From positions 310,001 to 374,000 of the forward strand of contig JAUTDP010000007.1 in NCBI GenBank assembly GCA_033439795.1: 64,000 nucleotides of DNA, in the 5' to 3' direction. Positions 1 through 11,319 of the stretch are shown piece by piece; the stretch's first letter is position 1, and each line of letters opens with the position of its first letter. Under the pieces are notes generated by a model. The model had not been told where the DNA came from. It was given only the letters and a program-made list of their open reading frames with translations, and did not search any database. This DNA comes from Sordaria brevicollis. Its lineage: Eukaryota > Ascomycota > Sordariomycetes > Sordariales > Sordariaceae. The position numbers and the translations under genes were made by a program.

Positions 1-1009
1 CTCCATGCGCCGCCTCGTCCTCGTCGCTCTGTCTTCTCCGCCCTCGTCGAGCTGGGCCGCTAAGAAAGCTACCCGGTACCTTTGCGACTCTCTTGATTCG
101 CATCGAGCTTTGTGGTGCTACCGTCTGTGGCCTTCCAATGGTCGCAGGATCCTCGGGTATTTCGTGATCGCTATATCCTGTGCTGCGTTTGCCCGACACC
201 CCAGCAAACGAACCACCCGACGATCCTCCTCCTCCGCCTAGTGAAAGCCGGTTTTTGCTGCCTGACCCGGAACCAACTGCAATCCTGACCGTCCTGATCA
301 CGGGCGTGTGGGCGTCTCCTGCTGAATCGGATCCCGGATCGCCTTGCTGCTGTAAAAACGATGGGATTTCCTTCTCCGGTTCGCGTTCCCTGCTCTCTGT
401 CCTGGTTCTTCTCTGACTTGCCGTCGTTGATGAGAGCCTCCGCACATTTCCTGAAAAGCTAACCGGACCCTGCTGCACGGCATTACTCAGGCGCACCACT
501 CGTTTCCTAGGGACTGGGCTGCCGTCGCGATTGTTACTGCTGTCGTTCTGCATAGGCGATGTCGGCCTGTCGAGTGGCTGCAGGCTTCCTCCTCTGATAC
601 TCCGCCTCGCTTCCCGTGTTCTCACACCTTCTGATCTTTCCTCCGACTTTGATGATACCAACGCGCTTCTCCTAGTAACTCGTGATGGTGGCCGAGCCGG
701 GGGTGATAACTGCAGGTCTTCTGGAGCGCCGTGTTGCGCAAAGGATGAGGCCTCAGATGCATGACCGTCGTTGAGCAGGGCCTTGGTCAAGGCACTGAGT
801 TTCATGGGTACGGGAATCTCGTCGTCCGAGCTGTCATTAAGACTTGGATATTGTTGTGATTGCGACTGGGGATTCGACTCGCTGCGATTGAGCAATGGTC
901 GCGATGGCGGGCGTCGTAAGGCTTGTCTAGCAGATGTCCTTCTTCCCATCGATGTAAAGTGGCTCCCAGCGCCCATTGGCGTTGGCGAAATGGACGACAT
1001 GTCGTTCAT
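1..1009 (-). CDS. Basic, Ser/Arg-rich protein, N-terminal part (runs off the left edge); possibly MPS1/TTK-like kinase
   Basis: The minus strand is open without a stop from an ATG at 1009-1007 to the window edge, giving 336 residues with no intron needed. An in-frame TAA lies 9 bases upstream of that ATG, so the start is within a few codons; a second ATG follows three codons later. The protein is rich in Ser, Arg, Pro and Gly and looks disordered. An acidic patch, DSSDDEIPVPMKLSALTKAL, sits near residue 60, and a Gly/Ser-rich stretch near residue 260. From memory, the N-terminus of fungal spindle-checkpoint kinases (MPS1/TTK) carries a similar 'DDEIPxPMKxSALTKALL' block before the kinase domain, which would lie outside this window. 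That assignment is a tentative inference; the open frame is directly seen. Confidence 0.72.
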   Translation of the reverse strand, partial: MNDMSSISPTPMGAGSHFTSMGRRTSARQALRRPPSRPLLNRSESNPQSQSQQYPSLNDSSDDEIPVPMKLSALTKALLNDGHASEASSFAQHGAPEDLQLSPPARPPSRVTRRSALVSSKSEERSEGVRTREARRSIRGGSLQPLDRPTSPMQNDSSNNRDGSPVPRKRVVRLSNAVQQGPVSFSGNVRRLSSTTASQRRTRTESREREPEKEIPSFLQQQGDPGSDSAGDAHTPVIRTVRIAVGSGSGSKNRLSLGGGGGSSGGSFAGVSGKRSTGYSDHEIPEDPATIGRPQTVAPQSSMRIKRVAKVPGSFLSGPARRGRRRQSDEDEAAHG

Positions 1010-2030
1010 ATGTGTTGTTTACCGCCCCTGTTGCTTTGGTGGTGGTTGCGAATATGCGCTGGCTCGGTGTTGGGTGGATCTAACTTCTCGTCCTGTTGGC
1101 GATCTTTGGAACCTTGCCCGTCTTTCCTAGCCACGGACTGTCCAGTCTTGCTCTTGTTCTGCGCCTGGTTTGCCGCCTTTTCAAAATCCAGACCCAAAAA
1201 AGACAAAACAAAAGATACCTGATAAGCACAAGTGTATGTGGGCGATCGCAAATCTACGTGCCAAAATAGCGCAAGGAACCAAGAATAACGAGTGGTAGCA
1301 AGAAATCATGTAACGCGGCGCGATCGAGGCATGTCGTGGACGGGAGCTGGAGGAGACGATGGGATTCGCTCTGGATTGGGAATCTGGGTGCTGCGTGCTG
1401 GCTTCCCGTCAGGACCGAGTATTTTGACTTGTGGAGCTGCGACCAATCAAAACACGGGATGGTGTCGCATGGTTGCTCGCGGCAACCGCTTAACTTTGGG
1501 AAAGGCAAACTCCAGCGACAAGTTGCCAAGCTTTGTTTACAACAGCAGGGAAGCCCGACCTTGGAAACGCACATGCATCCGTGCGTATCAATAAATTGAT
1601 GGAGACGACACAGGAGCTTCAGGTCAAAGTCGAGGGTTTTGTTTACAAAGTTGTCACTGGTTCCGGTGGACTGGAACGCCAGCGAGCAAGACACCTAAGA
1701 ACAAGTTCACAATTGCACGCGCTTTGCGGCCGCATATTGCCTGATTGCTTGAGCTGCAGGCACAGACATTCATGACCAGAACAGAACACACCAAAACGAT
1801 CACCGAGGGAGAAAAAAAGAGTTCCGAAGAAAGCCTTGCGAGTTGTATTGTTCCGCCTATTTGCCGTATGACGTCCTTAAACGAGACGTGCCCTTGTAAT
1901 CCCAAGAACTCCAGCTCTGCCGCCGCTGTCGAGGCGAATGGGGTGCAGATGACTTTTGAACCATGTGTACAATCCGTCAAGGTTCCTCGGAAAAGACCAT
2001 GCCATGTTACCGGACAATGGTGGGAGACGC
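1010..2030. other. Intergenic, divergent/3' flanks
   Basis: No supportable gene was seen. The stretch holds the upstream region of the left-edge gene and the 3' flank of the P2 gene. Open frames here on both strands are short and lack recognisable domains. Confidence 0.5.
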
Positions 2031-2493
2031 TTAGTCGAAGAGACCGAAGCCCATATCCTCGTCGGACTCCTCCTTCTCTGTAGCAGATAGTTAGCGACTG
2101 ATTGCAGGTGCGCGAGCGAAGAATGTGTGTGTGCTTACCCTCAACCTTCTCCTCCTTCTTCTCCTCAGCAGCGGCACCACCGGCAGCGGCAGCACCACCG
2201 GCAGCGGGGGCAGCAGCACCGCCGGAGGGGACGGAAGCGAGCTTGGAGGAACCCTCAGCGATCAACTGTAATTTCTCGTGTTAGCCATGTGCGCCCGGGT
2301 ACTCGTGTTTTCTCTAGACGGTGGTCGGTCGTACCTCGTTGAGGTCCTTGCCCTCGAGCTCGGAAATGAGCTTGTCAAGGCGCTCGGAGTCGGCCTCAAT
2401 GCCAACGGACTCAAGGACGGCCTTGACATCAGCGGCAGAGGGGGCGGTGTTGCCACCGAGGGTGAGGAGGAGGTAAGCGGCCAAGTGCTTCAT
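2031..2493 (-). CDS. RPP2: 60S acidic ribosomal protein P2
   Basis: Exons on the minus strand are 2493-2335, 2265-2139 and 2077-2031, giving 110 aa, the usual P2 length. The N-terminus [15 protein letters not shown] is the P2 dimerisation domain. An Ala/Gly-rich hinge follows (residues about 60-90), then a charged Glu/Lys run and the C-terminal peptide [13 protein letters not shown] that binds elongation factors. P2 pairs with P1 and docks on P0 to form the ribosomal stalk in the cytoplasm. The last exon is only 47 nt and encodes just the functional tail. Donors are GTACGA and GTAAGC, and acceptors are TACAG and TACAG. A 5'-UTR intron precedes the ATG by five bases, as is common in fungal ribosomal-protein genes. 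Assignment is secure. Confidence 0.95.
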
Positions 2494-2498
2494 TTTGT

Positions 2499-2564
2499 CT
2501 GTCTTGAAGGTCGCGTTGTTAGACGGAAATCCTACGGCGGTTGAAGGCTGGACCAAAAACTTAC
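2499..2564 (-). other. 5'-UTR intron of the P2 gene
   Basis: On the minus strand a GTAAGT donor (2564-2559), a TCTAAC branch-like site and a GACAG acceptor (2501-2499) define a 66-nt intron ending five bases before the P2 ATG. It was inferred from consensus only. Confidence 0.6.
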
Positions 2565-3413
2565 TGAGCTGGAGAACCAGAGATGTCAATCAAGTTTAAC
2601 CGCTGAGTTGTGGCGGAGAAAGACTCTTCTTAGGTTCTTGGGGGTGGAAGTTTCACTGTTTCGGAAAGAAGTTCGCGGACGGGACCCGATCACGGATTAT
2701 TTTTACAATTTCGTTCCTGTGAAGCCCCGCAATTTTGCGCCCCACGAAAGTCCACAAGCCTCAAGTCACCTGACCAATCCACTCGACTTAGGGCAGATCC
2801 CGTGCGTCTTCCTTGCCAAGCTTTCTTCCTTCTTTCGTTGCCTGCCGGCTAGACGCCATTACATAAAAGGTTGGCTAATGCACAAGGCCTTGGCGCGCTT
2901 GGCATAACATAACTTTCGGTGAAGTTTGGCTTGGCACGACTGTTGGTCTGGACCATTGATGTTCACCTCGGAGAACGCGATTCACCGCTCCGACCAGGAG
3001 TGACTGAGTGGGTCACTCATACGTTACCCATCCTGGCTCTCTGTCTTTGCCCAGCAAAAGTTGCGAAACCAAGTCCCCGATCACGCAGGATTCTTTGTTC
3101 TTCCTTCGCCAACAACGCATCTGTCGCCCCGTCTTTACTTTTGGTTTCGGCACTCTCGCGCGACTGCTGACCTCGCATAACCGCGGTCTTGCTTCGCTGT
3201 CCTTTTATTGCCAAAGCATTCGATAACGCCCACTGTGCGTCTGCATCATCAGCTGAAGGCGATCCCGCTGTGACGATTACACATAAAAGCACCCCTCCCC
3301 CTACTTCTTCTTCCTGTTGTTCGATGCCTGGACAACTTTCTCCCCTTTGAACGTAGGAGAAGGATAAGAAACGCTGGTACGAAGCAGGATATTCCACTGG
3401 GACAACCGCAACC
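2565..3413. other. Intergenic between divergent P2 and SPT2 genes
   Basis: This is the shared upstream region of two divergently transcribed housekeeping genes. No coding frame is convincing. Pyrimidine-rich stretches lie before the SPT2 start. Confidence 0.5.
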
Positions 3414-4684
3414 ATGCCGGTAAGTCACCGTTGTTTTTTTGCTGCGCTTGCCCCCCCCCAAAGGCTCGCTGACACCCCCAGAAGATTTCGGATTTGCTCG
3501 CATCGATAACGGGCGAAAAACCCTCGTCTTCATCGACTTCTACCAGGGATGCCGCAGCAGCACCGAAGCGGAAGGCGGACGATGACCTTCGAGGTTCTGC
3601 GCCCAAGGCCCCGCGCACCGAGGCTTCGACAAATGGAAGTGCCCGGCCGAATGGAAACGTAACGAAAACTTCTACAGCGCGCCCCGCCGAGCGACCGACG
3701 GAGCGCCCCACAGGAAATGCAAACCCAACACGTCCCGCAGAGAAGACCACTGGCTACACCGGCACCGCGCAACCACGCACGACGACGAAACCACCGGCTC
3801 CAGTGTCATCCAAGTCCACATCAACGCAGTCAAAGCTAGGAGGGTCAAGCTCGAATGGGAACAAGGCTCCACTCTCGCGACCGCTTGTTAGCCGACCTGC
3901 CCAGGTCGCTGCAGCTGACGCTGGGCCTCTCAAAAAACGTTCGTTTGCAGAGATTATGGCCAGGGCTCAGGCCAACCAGCCCATGCTGTCGTCGGTCGGG
4001 AAAATTCAGCACAAGAAGGTCGAGAGCAAGTTGACCATGAAGGAACGCAAGGAGTTGAAGGCCGAGGAAGCGAAAAAGGGCAAGAAGGATGCAAAGTTAC
4101 CGACTACTGGCAGGAGCGGTGTAGCAGCCGGGCCAAACCGAAACGGTACGAATGGCACAAATGGGAACCGTCAGCGGAGCACCACCCCCTCAACCCAGGC
4201 CGGTGCCAAATCCAAGGCAGCACAAAATGCCGTCGAGGAGAAGAAGGTCAAGAAGGCTGCTCTAGCAACGACTGGTTACCAAGGCACGGCACGTCCTCGA
4301 CCGGGGGCCACCTCCACAAAAGCTGGTGCATCCAGCGCTGGTGCGAATCGGAGCCGCGGAGCGTCCGGCTATGGATCTTCGTTCTCACGTCCCCGGAGGC
4401 GTGAAGAGGAGGATGAGGAGCTGGACGACTTTATCGAGTACGACGAAGACGATGATGATGGCTATGGCTATGGTCGTCGCGGTGGTTACGAGTCACTGGA
4501 AGAGGACGATTCGGACATGGAGGCAGGCATTTCGGACATCGACGCCGAGGAACGCCGGGCAGAGATGGCGGCTCGCAGAGAAGACCTGGAGCAGGAGGCG
4601 TTGGAGAGGCAGTTGAAGCGCCAGAAGGAGGAGAGAAAGCGGCAGGCACTCGCAAAACTCCAGGCCAAAGCCCGAGATCGCTAG
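3414..4684 (+). CDS. SPT2-family chromatin protein
   Basis: Exons 3414-3419 and 3482-4684 encode 402 aa. The first coding exon is only ATG-CCG; a GTAAGT donor follows immediately and a CCCAG acceptor joins to KISDLLASITGEK. The long middle is low-complexity, basic and Ser/Thr/Ala-rich, with repeated 'TTGYxGTA(R/Q)P' segments near residues 90 and 260. The C-terminus has the SPT2 signature: an acidic block (FIEYDEDDDDG), then DMEAGISDIDAEERRAEMAARRED and a charged helix of Glu, Arg and Lys. In yeast Spt2 is a nuclear HMG-like protein that binds histone H3-H4 and helps recycle nucleosomes behind RNA polymerase II. Family assignment rests on the C-terminal block and is firm; functional detail is carried over from yeast. 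Confidence 0.88.
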
Positions 4685-5560
4685 TACGCGACCACCGCGT
4701 GGCGTGTCCTACCCATTTGTTTTACCTCTGGATTGGCAAGGTTTCGGTACATGGAAGGGATATCAAGGCAGAGTTGCGTTTTCTGGAGACGGTTTTGCAA
4801 TGGCGTTGGCTGGAAGACAGGACGGACACCCAGAGACATTTTGCATCAGCGTCTGGAGTTTAGTCATTTTGCGCGGATTCCGGTTTCATTGGCGGGCGTT
4901 GGCTGGCGATAGAAAGCCCGTCGGACGGATTATAGTATAGGTTGTCTTGAACACGGTGCAGCTATTAGATATTGAATACCCCAAGCGTACACTTTGGGTT
5001 TTGTTTCTTTTGAACATACCTGCCCGCTGCCGTCGTCCATGCTGGTTTTGCGAACCACACACCAAGCGCTATTGTTGATGAGCCAGTCTGAGAGGCCATT
5101 CTCTAAAAAGCGAAATGACGGGATCTCGCAGCTTACAGACGTTGTCCACTGGCCTTCCATCAAGGTTCTCGTCTTCAACGGCCGGCTCTTCTGCCGCGGT
5201 ACACTTGCGTGCCCTGCAGCTGGCTGGCACCTTGTCATCCGAACTCCACGTTTTGGACGTGGCCGAGATCTGTCAACCAAAATTCAGCCAATGACATGTC
5301 TTGTAAGTACCCCACTATAGTCCACTTTGCTTGTGGGTCTCCGCCACTGGAGGAGCCGCCCGATAAGGAAAGCTAGCCTTGGATGTTTTTTTTATCGGCT
5401 TCGAGAGACGTCCATCCAGCAGGCATTCGCATACTGAAGCACATACCCAAACCGCACCGTCATCTCTCGTCGCCCTTCGGTGCCCTACGACATCGAAAAG
5501 CCCGATTGCGTCGCCACATATTTCAGATTTCAAGACCCTCAAAGGGCCTAAACCACCAAT
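4685..5560. other. Intergenic upstream of NSA2
   Basis: This holds the SPT2 3' flank and the NSA2 promoter and 5' UTR. No supportable gene was seen. Confidence 0.5.
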
Positions 5561-6761
5561 ATGGTACGCATGTGTTGTGTTTTCGAAATGCCCCATCTCT
5601 TTCAATCGCCACTCTTGTCGACATCTCGACATCCCAACCCCCTTCTCCTTCGACTACGTAGGGCCAGACCATGCTGACCAACGTTTCTCTCAATACAGCC
5701 TCAGAACGAATATATCGGTATAGTCCTCTCCGAACCCGAACCCGATCGCTACCGTCCCCTGCCCAGTTCCTAACCGATTATTTCGTTTCGCAGAACGCGC
5801 CCAGAAGCTTCACGGTAAGCGTCTGGACACCGAGGAGCGCGCACGCAAGAAGGCTGCCCGTGAGGGTCACAAGCAGAGCGAGAATGCGCAGAACTTGCGC
5901 GGCCTGAGGGCCAAGCTCTTCGCCAAGGAGCGTCATGCCCAGAAGATCCAGATGCGCAAGGCCATCAAGCAACACGAGGAGCGCAACGTGAAGGGTGCCG
6001 CCGAGGAGAAGGATCCTTCCAACCCCGTTCCCGCCTACCTGCTCGACCGTGCGAACCCTACGAGTGCGAAGGCTTTGAGGTACGTCATTTGAGAAAGAGC
6101 ACGCGGGAGGAGCGAGCGATGGATGCGGAGGTGGAGGCGAAATTGAAGGCGATGGTTGTGGTTGCGGAGGTTGGAAGGGGTCACATATGACGAAGAGGCA
6201 CTGACCCCTTTTCTCTCAACAGTTCCCAGATTAAGAGCAAGCGTGCCGAAAAGGCCGCTCGTTTCTCGGTCCCCATTCCCAAGGTCAAGGGTATCAGCGA
6301 GGAGGAGCTTTTCAAGGTCGTCAAGACGGGCAAGAAGGTGCACAAGAAGGGCTGGAAGCGTGTCGTCACTAAGCCAACATTCGTCGGACCCGATTTCACC
6401 AGACGCCCAGTCAAGTACGAACGCTTCATCCGCCCCATGGGTCTCCGTTACAAGAAGGCCAACGTCACCCACCCTACCCTCAACGTCACGGTCCAGCTCC
6501 CCATCCTCGGCGTCAAGAAGAACCCCAGCAACCCTCTTTATACCCAGCTCGGTGTTTTGTCCAAGGGTACTATTATCGAGGTCAACGTTTCCGATCTCGG
6601 TATGGTTACTGCGTCGGGCAAGATTGCCTGGGGTCGTTATGCTCAGATCACTAACAACCCTGAGGTATGTTTTTATCACGTTGTCCCTGATAAACCAGCG
6701 AAATGCTAACTCTGCTCTCCAACAGAACGACGGTTGTTTGAACGCTGTGCTCCTTGTCTAA
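5561..6761 (+). CDS. NSA2: Ribosome biogenesis protein NSA2
   Basis: Five exons, 5561-5563, 5699-5717, 5794-6079, 6223-6664 and 6726-6761, give 261 aa, the same length as yeast Nsa2. The start codon is alone in the first coding exon and the second coding exon is 19 nt; together they restore the conserved N-terminus MPQNEYIER. Conserved blocks follow: [73 protein letters not shown] and the C-terminus [12 protein letters not shown]2 belongs to the S8e-like superfamily and acts in the nucleolus and nucleus on pre-60S particles, being needed for 27SB rRNA processing. The near-invariant ends fix the small exons. Assignment is secure. Confidence 0.95.
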
Positions 6762-8288
6762 GGGCATGGACGGAGCGAGAGTGATGGTTTGGGTTGTCTA
6801 ATTATATGGCTTGTCTCTTTGGGCGGCAACTGTAAAGGGATTTGCCTTTTGAAATCTGATTTTGCATCTTGGGACATGGCGTCTGGTGTTTGAAAGAGAG
6901 GATTTAAAACTCCGGCCGCGCAAAATATCTTGGGTTCAGTTAGGTAGTTGTGGTTTAGATGCACAACAAAATCTGCGGCATAACGAACATATACCCTCTT
7001 TGGTCATCCGATTGGTCTGTCTAGACATTGCACCGAAGTGACTGAAAACGGATTGGCAACAAACCATAGGCGATAACTTACAACTTGTTGAACCGGTGTC
7101 TGGGTTATTTTTACAGGGAAACCTTGTGTCCTGGGTATCATGGTTTTGCCTCATCACAATGTAAACTTTGCTAACTGCTTCCACGGGACACTACAAGGAG
7201 ATGGGCAAAAGAGATGGGAGCAACGGCAAGAAATGTATCTGTCTAGCAACTGAGAGTGATGGCTTGTGTCTATATGTTATTTACAACGCCCAGGATATTC
7301 TCAGACTCGCTTGCCAACGCTTAACCTTCCTGCCCTATCATATACCTGGCATCATCTTAGCCGAGAGCTACTTGAAGCAATGCAACAAGGCGATTTAAAC
7401 GTCCATCTGGCAGCTCACTTTCAATAGGCAGGACAAGGCGAAACATCCGATAAAATGCATCACGGTCATCATGCCCATTGAAAGTGAACTGGAACAAATG
7501 GACGTCCAAACCAGCTTTTCGAGCTTCTCAGATACAGCGGGCTGAGTGACTGAAGCTCCCTCGACACTACAAGGGAAAGCAGATCCCAGCATTGTATAGC
7601 TTTCATGTATGCCGCGTGATCTTTTCGGAATAAATTTGCATTTCATCAATGACTTGGCTGACGTACCCCATCGCTTCGAAGGGCGACCTACCAGTTATGC
7701 AATGCGTCGAAGCCGGTCCTTGTCAGAATCCGGAAGTATCCATGATATTCATATTCTGAACTTCTCATCAAGGTACAATGGTGGGCTGATGAGGAGGACG
7801 AAAGCAAGAAAGAAAAACAACTTGCGAGGGACAAAAAAGAGAAGAAGAAAAAGAAGAGAAAAAAAGAACGGAAAAAAAAATTGAATGGATGAACGTGGAT
7901 AATGAGTTTGGTTTTCACCAAAACATGTCGAAATTTTCAAACATAAAACAAACTTCACGTGGTTCCCTCAACCACTGGTCTTCTCATCTCGACTTTTCTA
8001 ATTCTTATACCGAAGATATTGAGCTTGTAAAGCGGAGTTACCAAAGCTCCGGTCAAACTCATCACAGATACGTCATGATGCGGTCGAGCCTTTCACGGAT
8101 ATGTTGTGGTCGTGGCAGTGGAGGAGCTTACACTGAGAACACATCACGCCGTGAACTGTTATCAATTCATCTCTATACTAGAAGTGCATCACCGTGAACC
8201 ACCACATATCTCAAACAAGACTTCTAAAAAATCCCACTGTTTTAAGATCCGGAGCCTCGAGAGCCTACCGCGCCTTATCACACCCAAC
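6762..8288. other. Intergenic, 1.5 kb, no gene seen
   Basis: It contains an A/G-rich tract at about 7795-7880 (AAG and AAA runs). Short open frames on both strands have no recognisable content. A non-coding transcript cannot be excluded. Confidence 0.45.
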
Positions 8289-8734
8289 ATGTGCCACAAA
8301 GCAGCATGTCCCGTCTGCCGTAAGTTGGCTTTCCGTCCTATCACTTGAATCCAATTCCTTCCATCACTCCCGATCCATCCGTTTTCCTGAAGAAGCTTGG
8401 TTTGTGTTGGTTGGTTCGCAAACCCAACCAACCGGCCCTCAACCAACTCAAACACGCCTTCCTACCACCAACCCTAACAAACACTCGGACATCAATCCTC
8501 ATTACTTACTCCATCCGGTACATATCTGTACTACTTTACGAACCATGCTAATGAGTGCCCTGATTTCCCTGACTTGTAGACGGCGTCACCTGGATAGGCT
8601 GCGGCAACCACGTGCCCAAGGTGATGGACAGCGTGCCCAAGAACGAGTGGTGCAAGTGCGAGCCCAAGATAGAGAAGGACGGGCATCAGTATCCGCCTAA
8701 GGGGTCGGTGACGGGGGTGTGTACTGTTTTTTAG
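8289..8734 (+). CDS. Small Cys-rich fungal protein (61 aa), putative zinc binder
   Basis: Exons 8289-8319 and 8580-8734 are joined across a 260-nt intron (GTAAGT donor, TTGTAG acceptor). The product begins MCHKAACPVCHGVTWIGCG, continues with NHVPKVMDSVPKNEWCKCEP and ends near TGVCTVF. Cysteines lie at residues 2, 7, 10, 18, 35, 37 and 58, with His 3, 11 and 21. The pattern C-x2-C...W-x-GCG-x-HVP...WC-x-C-x-P resembles, from memory, a widespread unnamed family of small fungal proteins of about 60-75 aa. The spaced Cys/His set suggests metal binding, but no function is known to me. The last few codons could instead be removed by a further intron at the GTGTGT after 8715, so the C-terminus is less certain than the core. 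Confidence 0.72.
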
Positions 8735-10475
8735 GTCTCTTATCCCCTTTTTCTTGTCGGTGTTTGGTTTTTGATGCTTTTGGGACATGTTTTTGTGCTG
8801 TTGGCCTGCTGTTCTTTTATCAAATCCACGTTTCGATGTTCAATGGTGGTTTGTTTGTTTCTGGTGGATGTGATTTTCTGAAATCATGGCTGACTTTGAC
8901 GTTTTGCTGTTTTAGGATATGTTATAGCTTGTGGATTACTGTGATGGATGGAGAAGAGTGTGTGTGGTTCTGGGATATCACATGGTAGAGGGCCGGATTA
9001 GGTAGTGTATGAGAACTCAAGTCACTTTCCATCGTGAAAAGGTTGTATTCAATGTGGACAACCAAGGTACCGAAAACATTTGAAGATAATCTTGAAATGT
9101 GGAAAGCAAAGAAGAGTCTTCGATCCTTGACGGTACAATTGATCATATGCCTGAGGAGTATACATGATATTTCTTACGGGCACTTCAAAGTGGCCTTCGT
9201 TGTCATCAGTTGGCCAAAATAAAAGTATCAAATCAAAGATGAATGAGTGTGTCGATGTGAACACAACGCATAGTCACCCGACAGGTGATACACAGCCAGA
9301 GAAGCTACCCATAGTGAATCTGCTCTATATGATTACGTATTGCTATCTTGATGTCATCAGATACTTATGGATTCACACCGAATTGTTCGACTCGAGGAAC
9401 GAAGTTAAAGGTTCAATATATGAAATTGAAGCTTGGAAAGACCCCGGATATCAGACCCAAGGCGGTGGGAGCCGGGACTAGCGGGTGCACGGAAATTTGG
9501 TGCATCGACTTCGTGATCGACCCGAGAACCGGGTAAAGTGTGAAGTCCAACGATTTCAAATGTGCGACTGACTGGTTGGTTGGCGGGACACGGCTGGGCA
9601 ACAAATACTTTCCGACGCCCGATTGATGGATGAATGAATGATTGATAACGCGCGGGATCTCCATCCATCTCCTTCGTCAGCATCAGCTGCCCGGCAGCGA
9701 TGGAAGTAGAACATTTGGAAAATCCTGGGTGACATGGCAAGCCATGGCAAAGAAACCTGGCAGCAAATCTCCGCATCAGGCCGTCAGATGTTGATGTGCC
9801 GCAACTTGGAAACCTTGCTGATTCTGGAGCTTCTGAACTCCACGATCTTCAATGCGGACAATTCGCTGGCATCATGGATCTGTTGGATCTGTCAACTTGT
9901 CAGGCTTGTCCAACGGAAGTGATTGTCATGGACTCCTCCCGGTCTCCGCATCTCTTTCTCTCTTTCCCGGCTCCGGCAATGGCCAGACAGTCGCCCGGAA
10001 CATGGAAAGGTGGTGGAATCCAAGACGGAGCTTCTGAAATCGAATGTTGAAATGGAAGACGTCGAGGACATCCCACTGACGGACGGTGGCAGAAGCGCGG
10101 CAATCGATTGTTCCTTGGAAGATCCGCGTTCCAGGGGGATGGAGACGCCGAGCGGAAGGTCTCCGTTTCAGTTATGCAAGTTATATGTTATACGATTACA
10201 TTACCTCTGCTGTTATGTATGCACATACACAGCATATTATCGTTATGCGCGACTTGACGAAACCTTCAGTGGTAACTAACGGTATGCCGTATAAAGCAGG
10301 TATTGTCTGCTCAATCCATGTGCTCGTCAGGTCTCGAAGTTTGTAAGCTTCATGAGGCCTAGCATCCTCTTCATTATTACATCTAAAATTTAGTGGAAGA
10401 GCTGAGTGATGTTGTTAAAACCGATCCGTCTTTGGTATCTCTTTTCATAGGGTCTGAGGTTCTTCAACGATGACT
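8735..10475. other. Intergenic, 1.7 kb, no gene seen
   Basis: No convincing coding region was found. Base composition is normal until the transposon begins at 10479. Confidence 0.45.
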
Positions 10476-10478
10476 TTA

Positions 10479-10518
10479 AGGCCTGATCTTTTTCAGGCTG
10501 CAGCAGTCGGCAGTCTGG
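10479..10518 (+). repeat. Left terminal inverted repeat of the Harbinger element
   Basis: This 40-bp sequence reads GCCTGATCTTTTTCAGGCTG (from 10481) and continues to CAGTCTGG. Its reverse complement is at 14159-14198. It is flanked outside by TTA. Confidence 0.92.
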
Positions 10519-11319
10519 ATTTTTCCTTGGAAATATCGTACCAAGCTGAATTTCCGAATCGACTAAACCACTTTTGGTAGCAATTTTACAGGTCTTCAAT
10601 TTCACTACCCTCGGACTACTAAAATCGTATCTACAATTTTATACCTCTCCAGATAAGGGTGTTTGGGTACTACAAATTTCTATAAATAATTTAAATTCTA
10701 CCGTTTCTTAACGGTTAGACTACTAAAATCGACTGAGAAATTTTATTACAATCTAAATACAATAGTCAATATAATAATCTAATTAGTATACGTATATATA
10801 CCTTATATTATTACTTATACAACCTTAATATAAATAATTACAATAACTATTATAGCGATATACGCGAAATACTAACGTAATCGAATTTTTTTCGTATATA
10901 CTACATCGCTAGCCGTACGTATAATATTAAGGAGGAACCGGCCATACTAAAAAATATACTATAGTATACCTATTAACGTTAAAAGGCTCGTTAATAACCT
11001 ATACTGCGGGTTAATTAAATAATTTTATAACGAATTTAGAATAGACTAATTAACCTTCGATAAATTAATAAAATAATTAAAATCTTATATTAGATTAATA
11101 AATTCGCGCTACTAAACGGTTGAATAGAAGGTTATAATTACGTTATATATTCTTACCTAAAGAGCCTCCTAAAAGTCCGCCTCGTACCGCTTTTAAATCA
11201 ATTAAAGCGGGGTTAATAAAATTATAAAGATTATATTTAATAAATTTAACGTCCTTTATAAGGCGTATATACGCCTACTAAAGGATAATTAAATTAATTT
11301 AAAATATAAATTAAATTTA

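Noticed and set aside
1654..2265. 203-codon minus-strand ORF reading on from the P2 hinge
   Set aside because: It is the P2 second exon read through its intron into 3' sequence; the true end [13 protein letters not shown] is reached by splicing.
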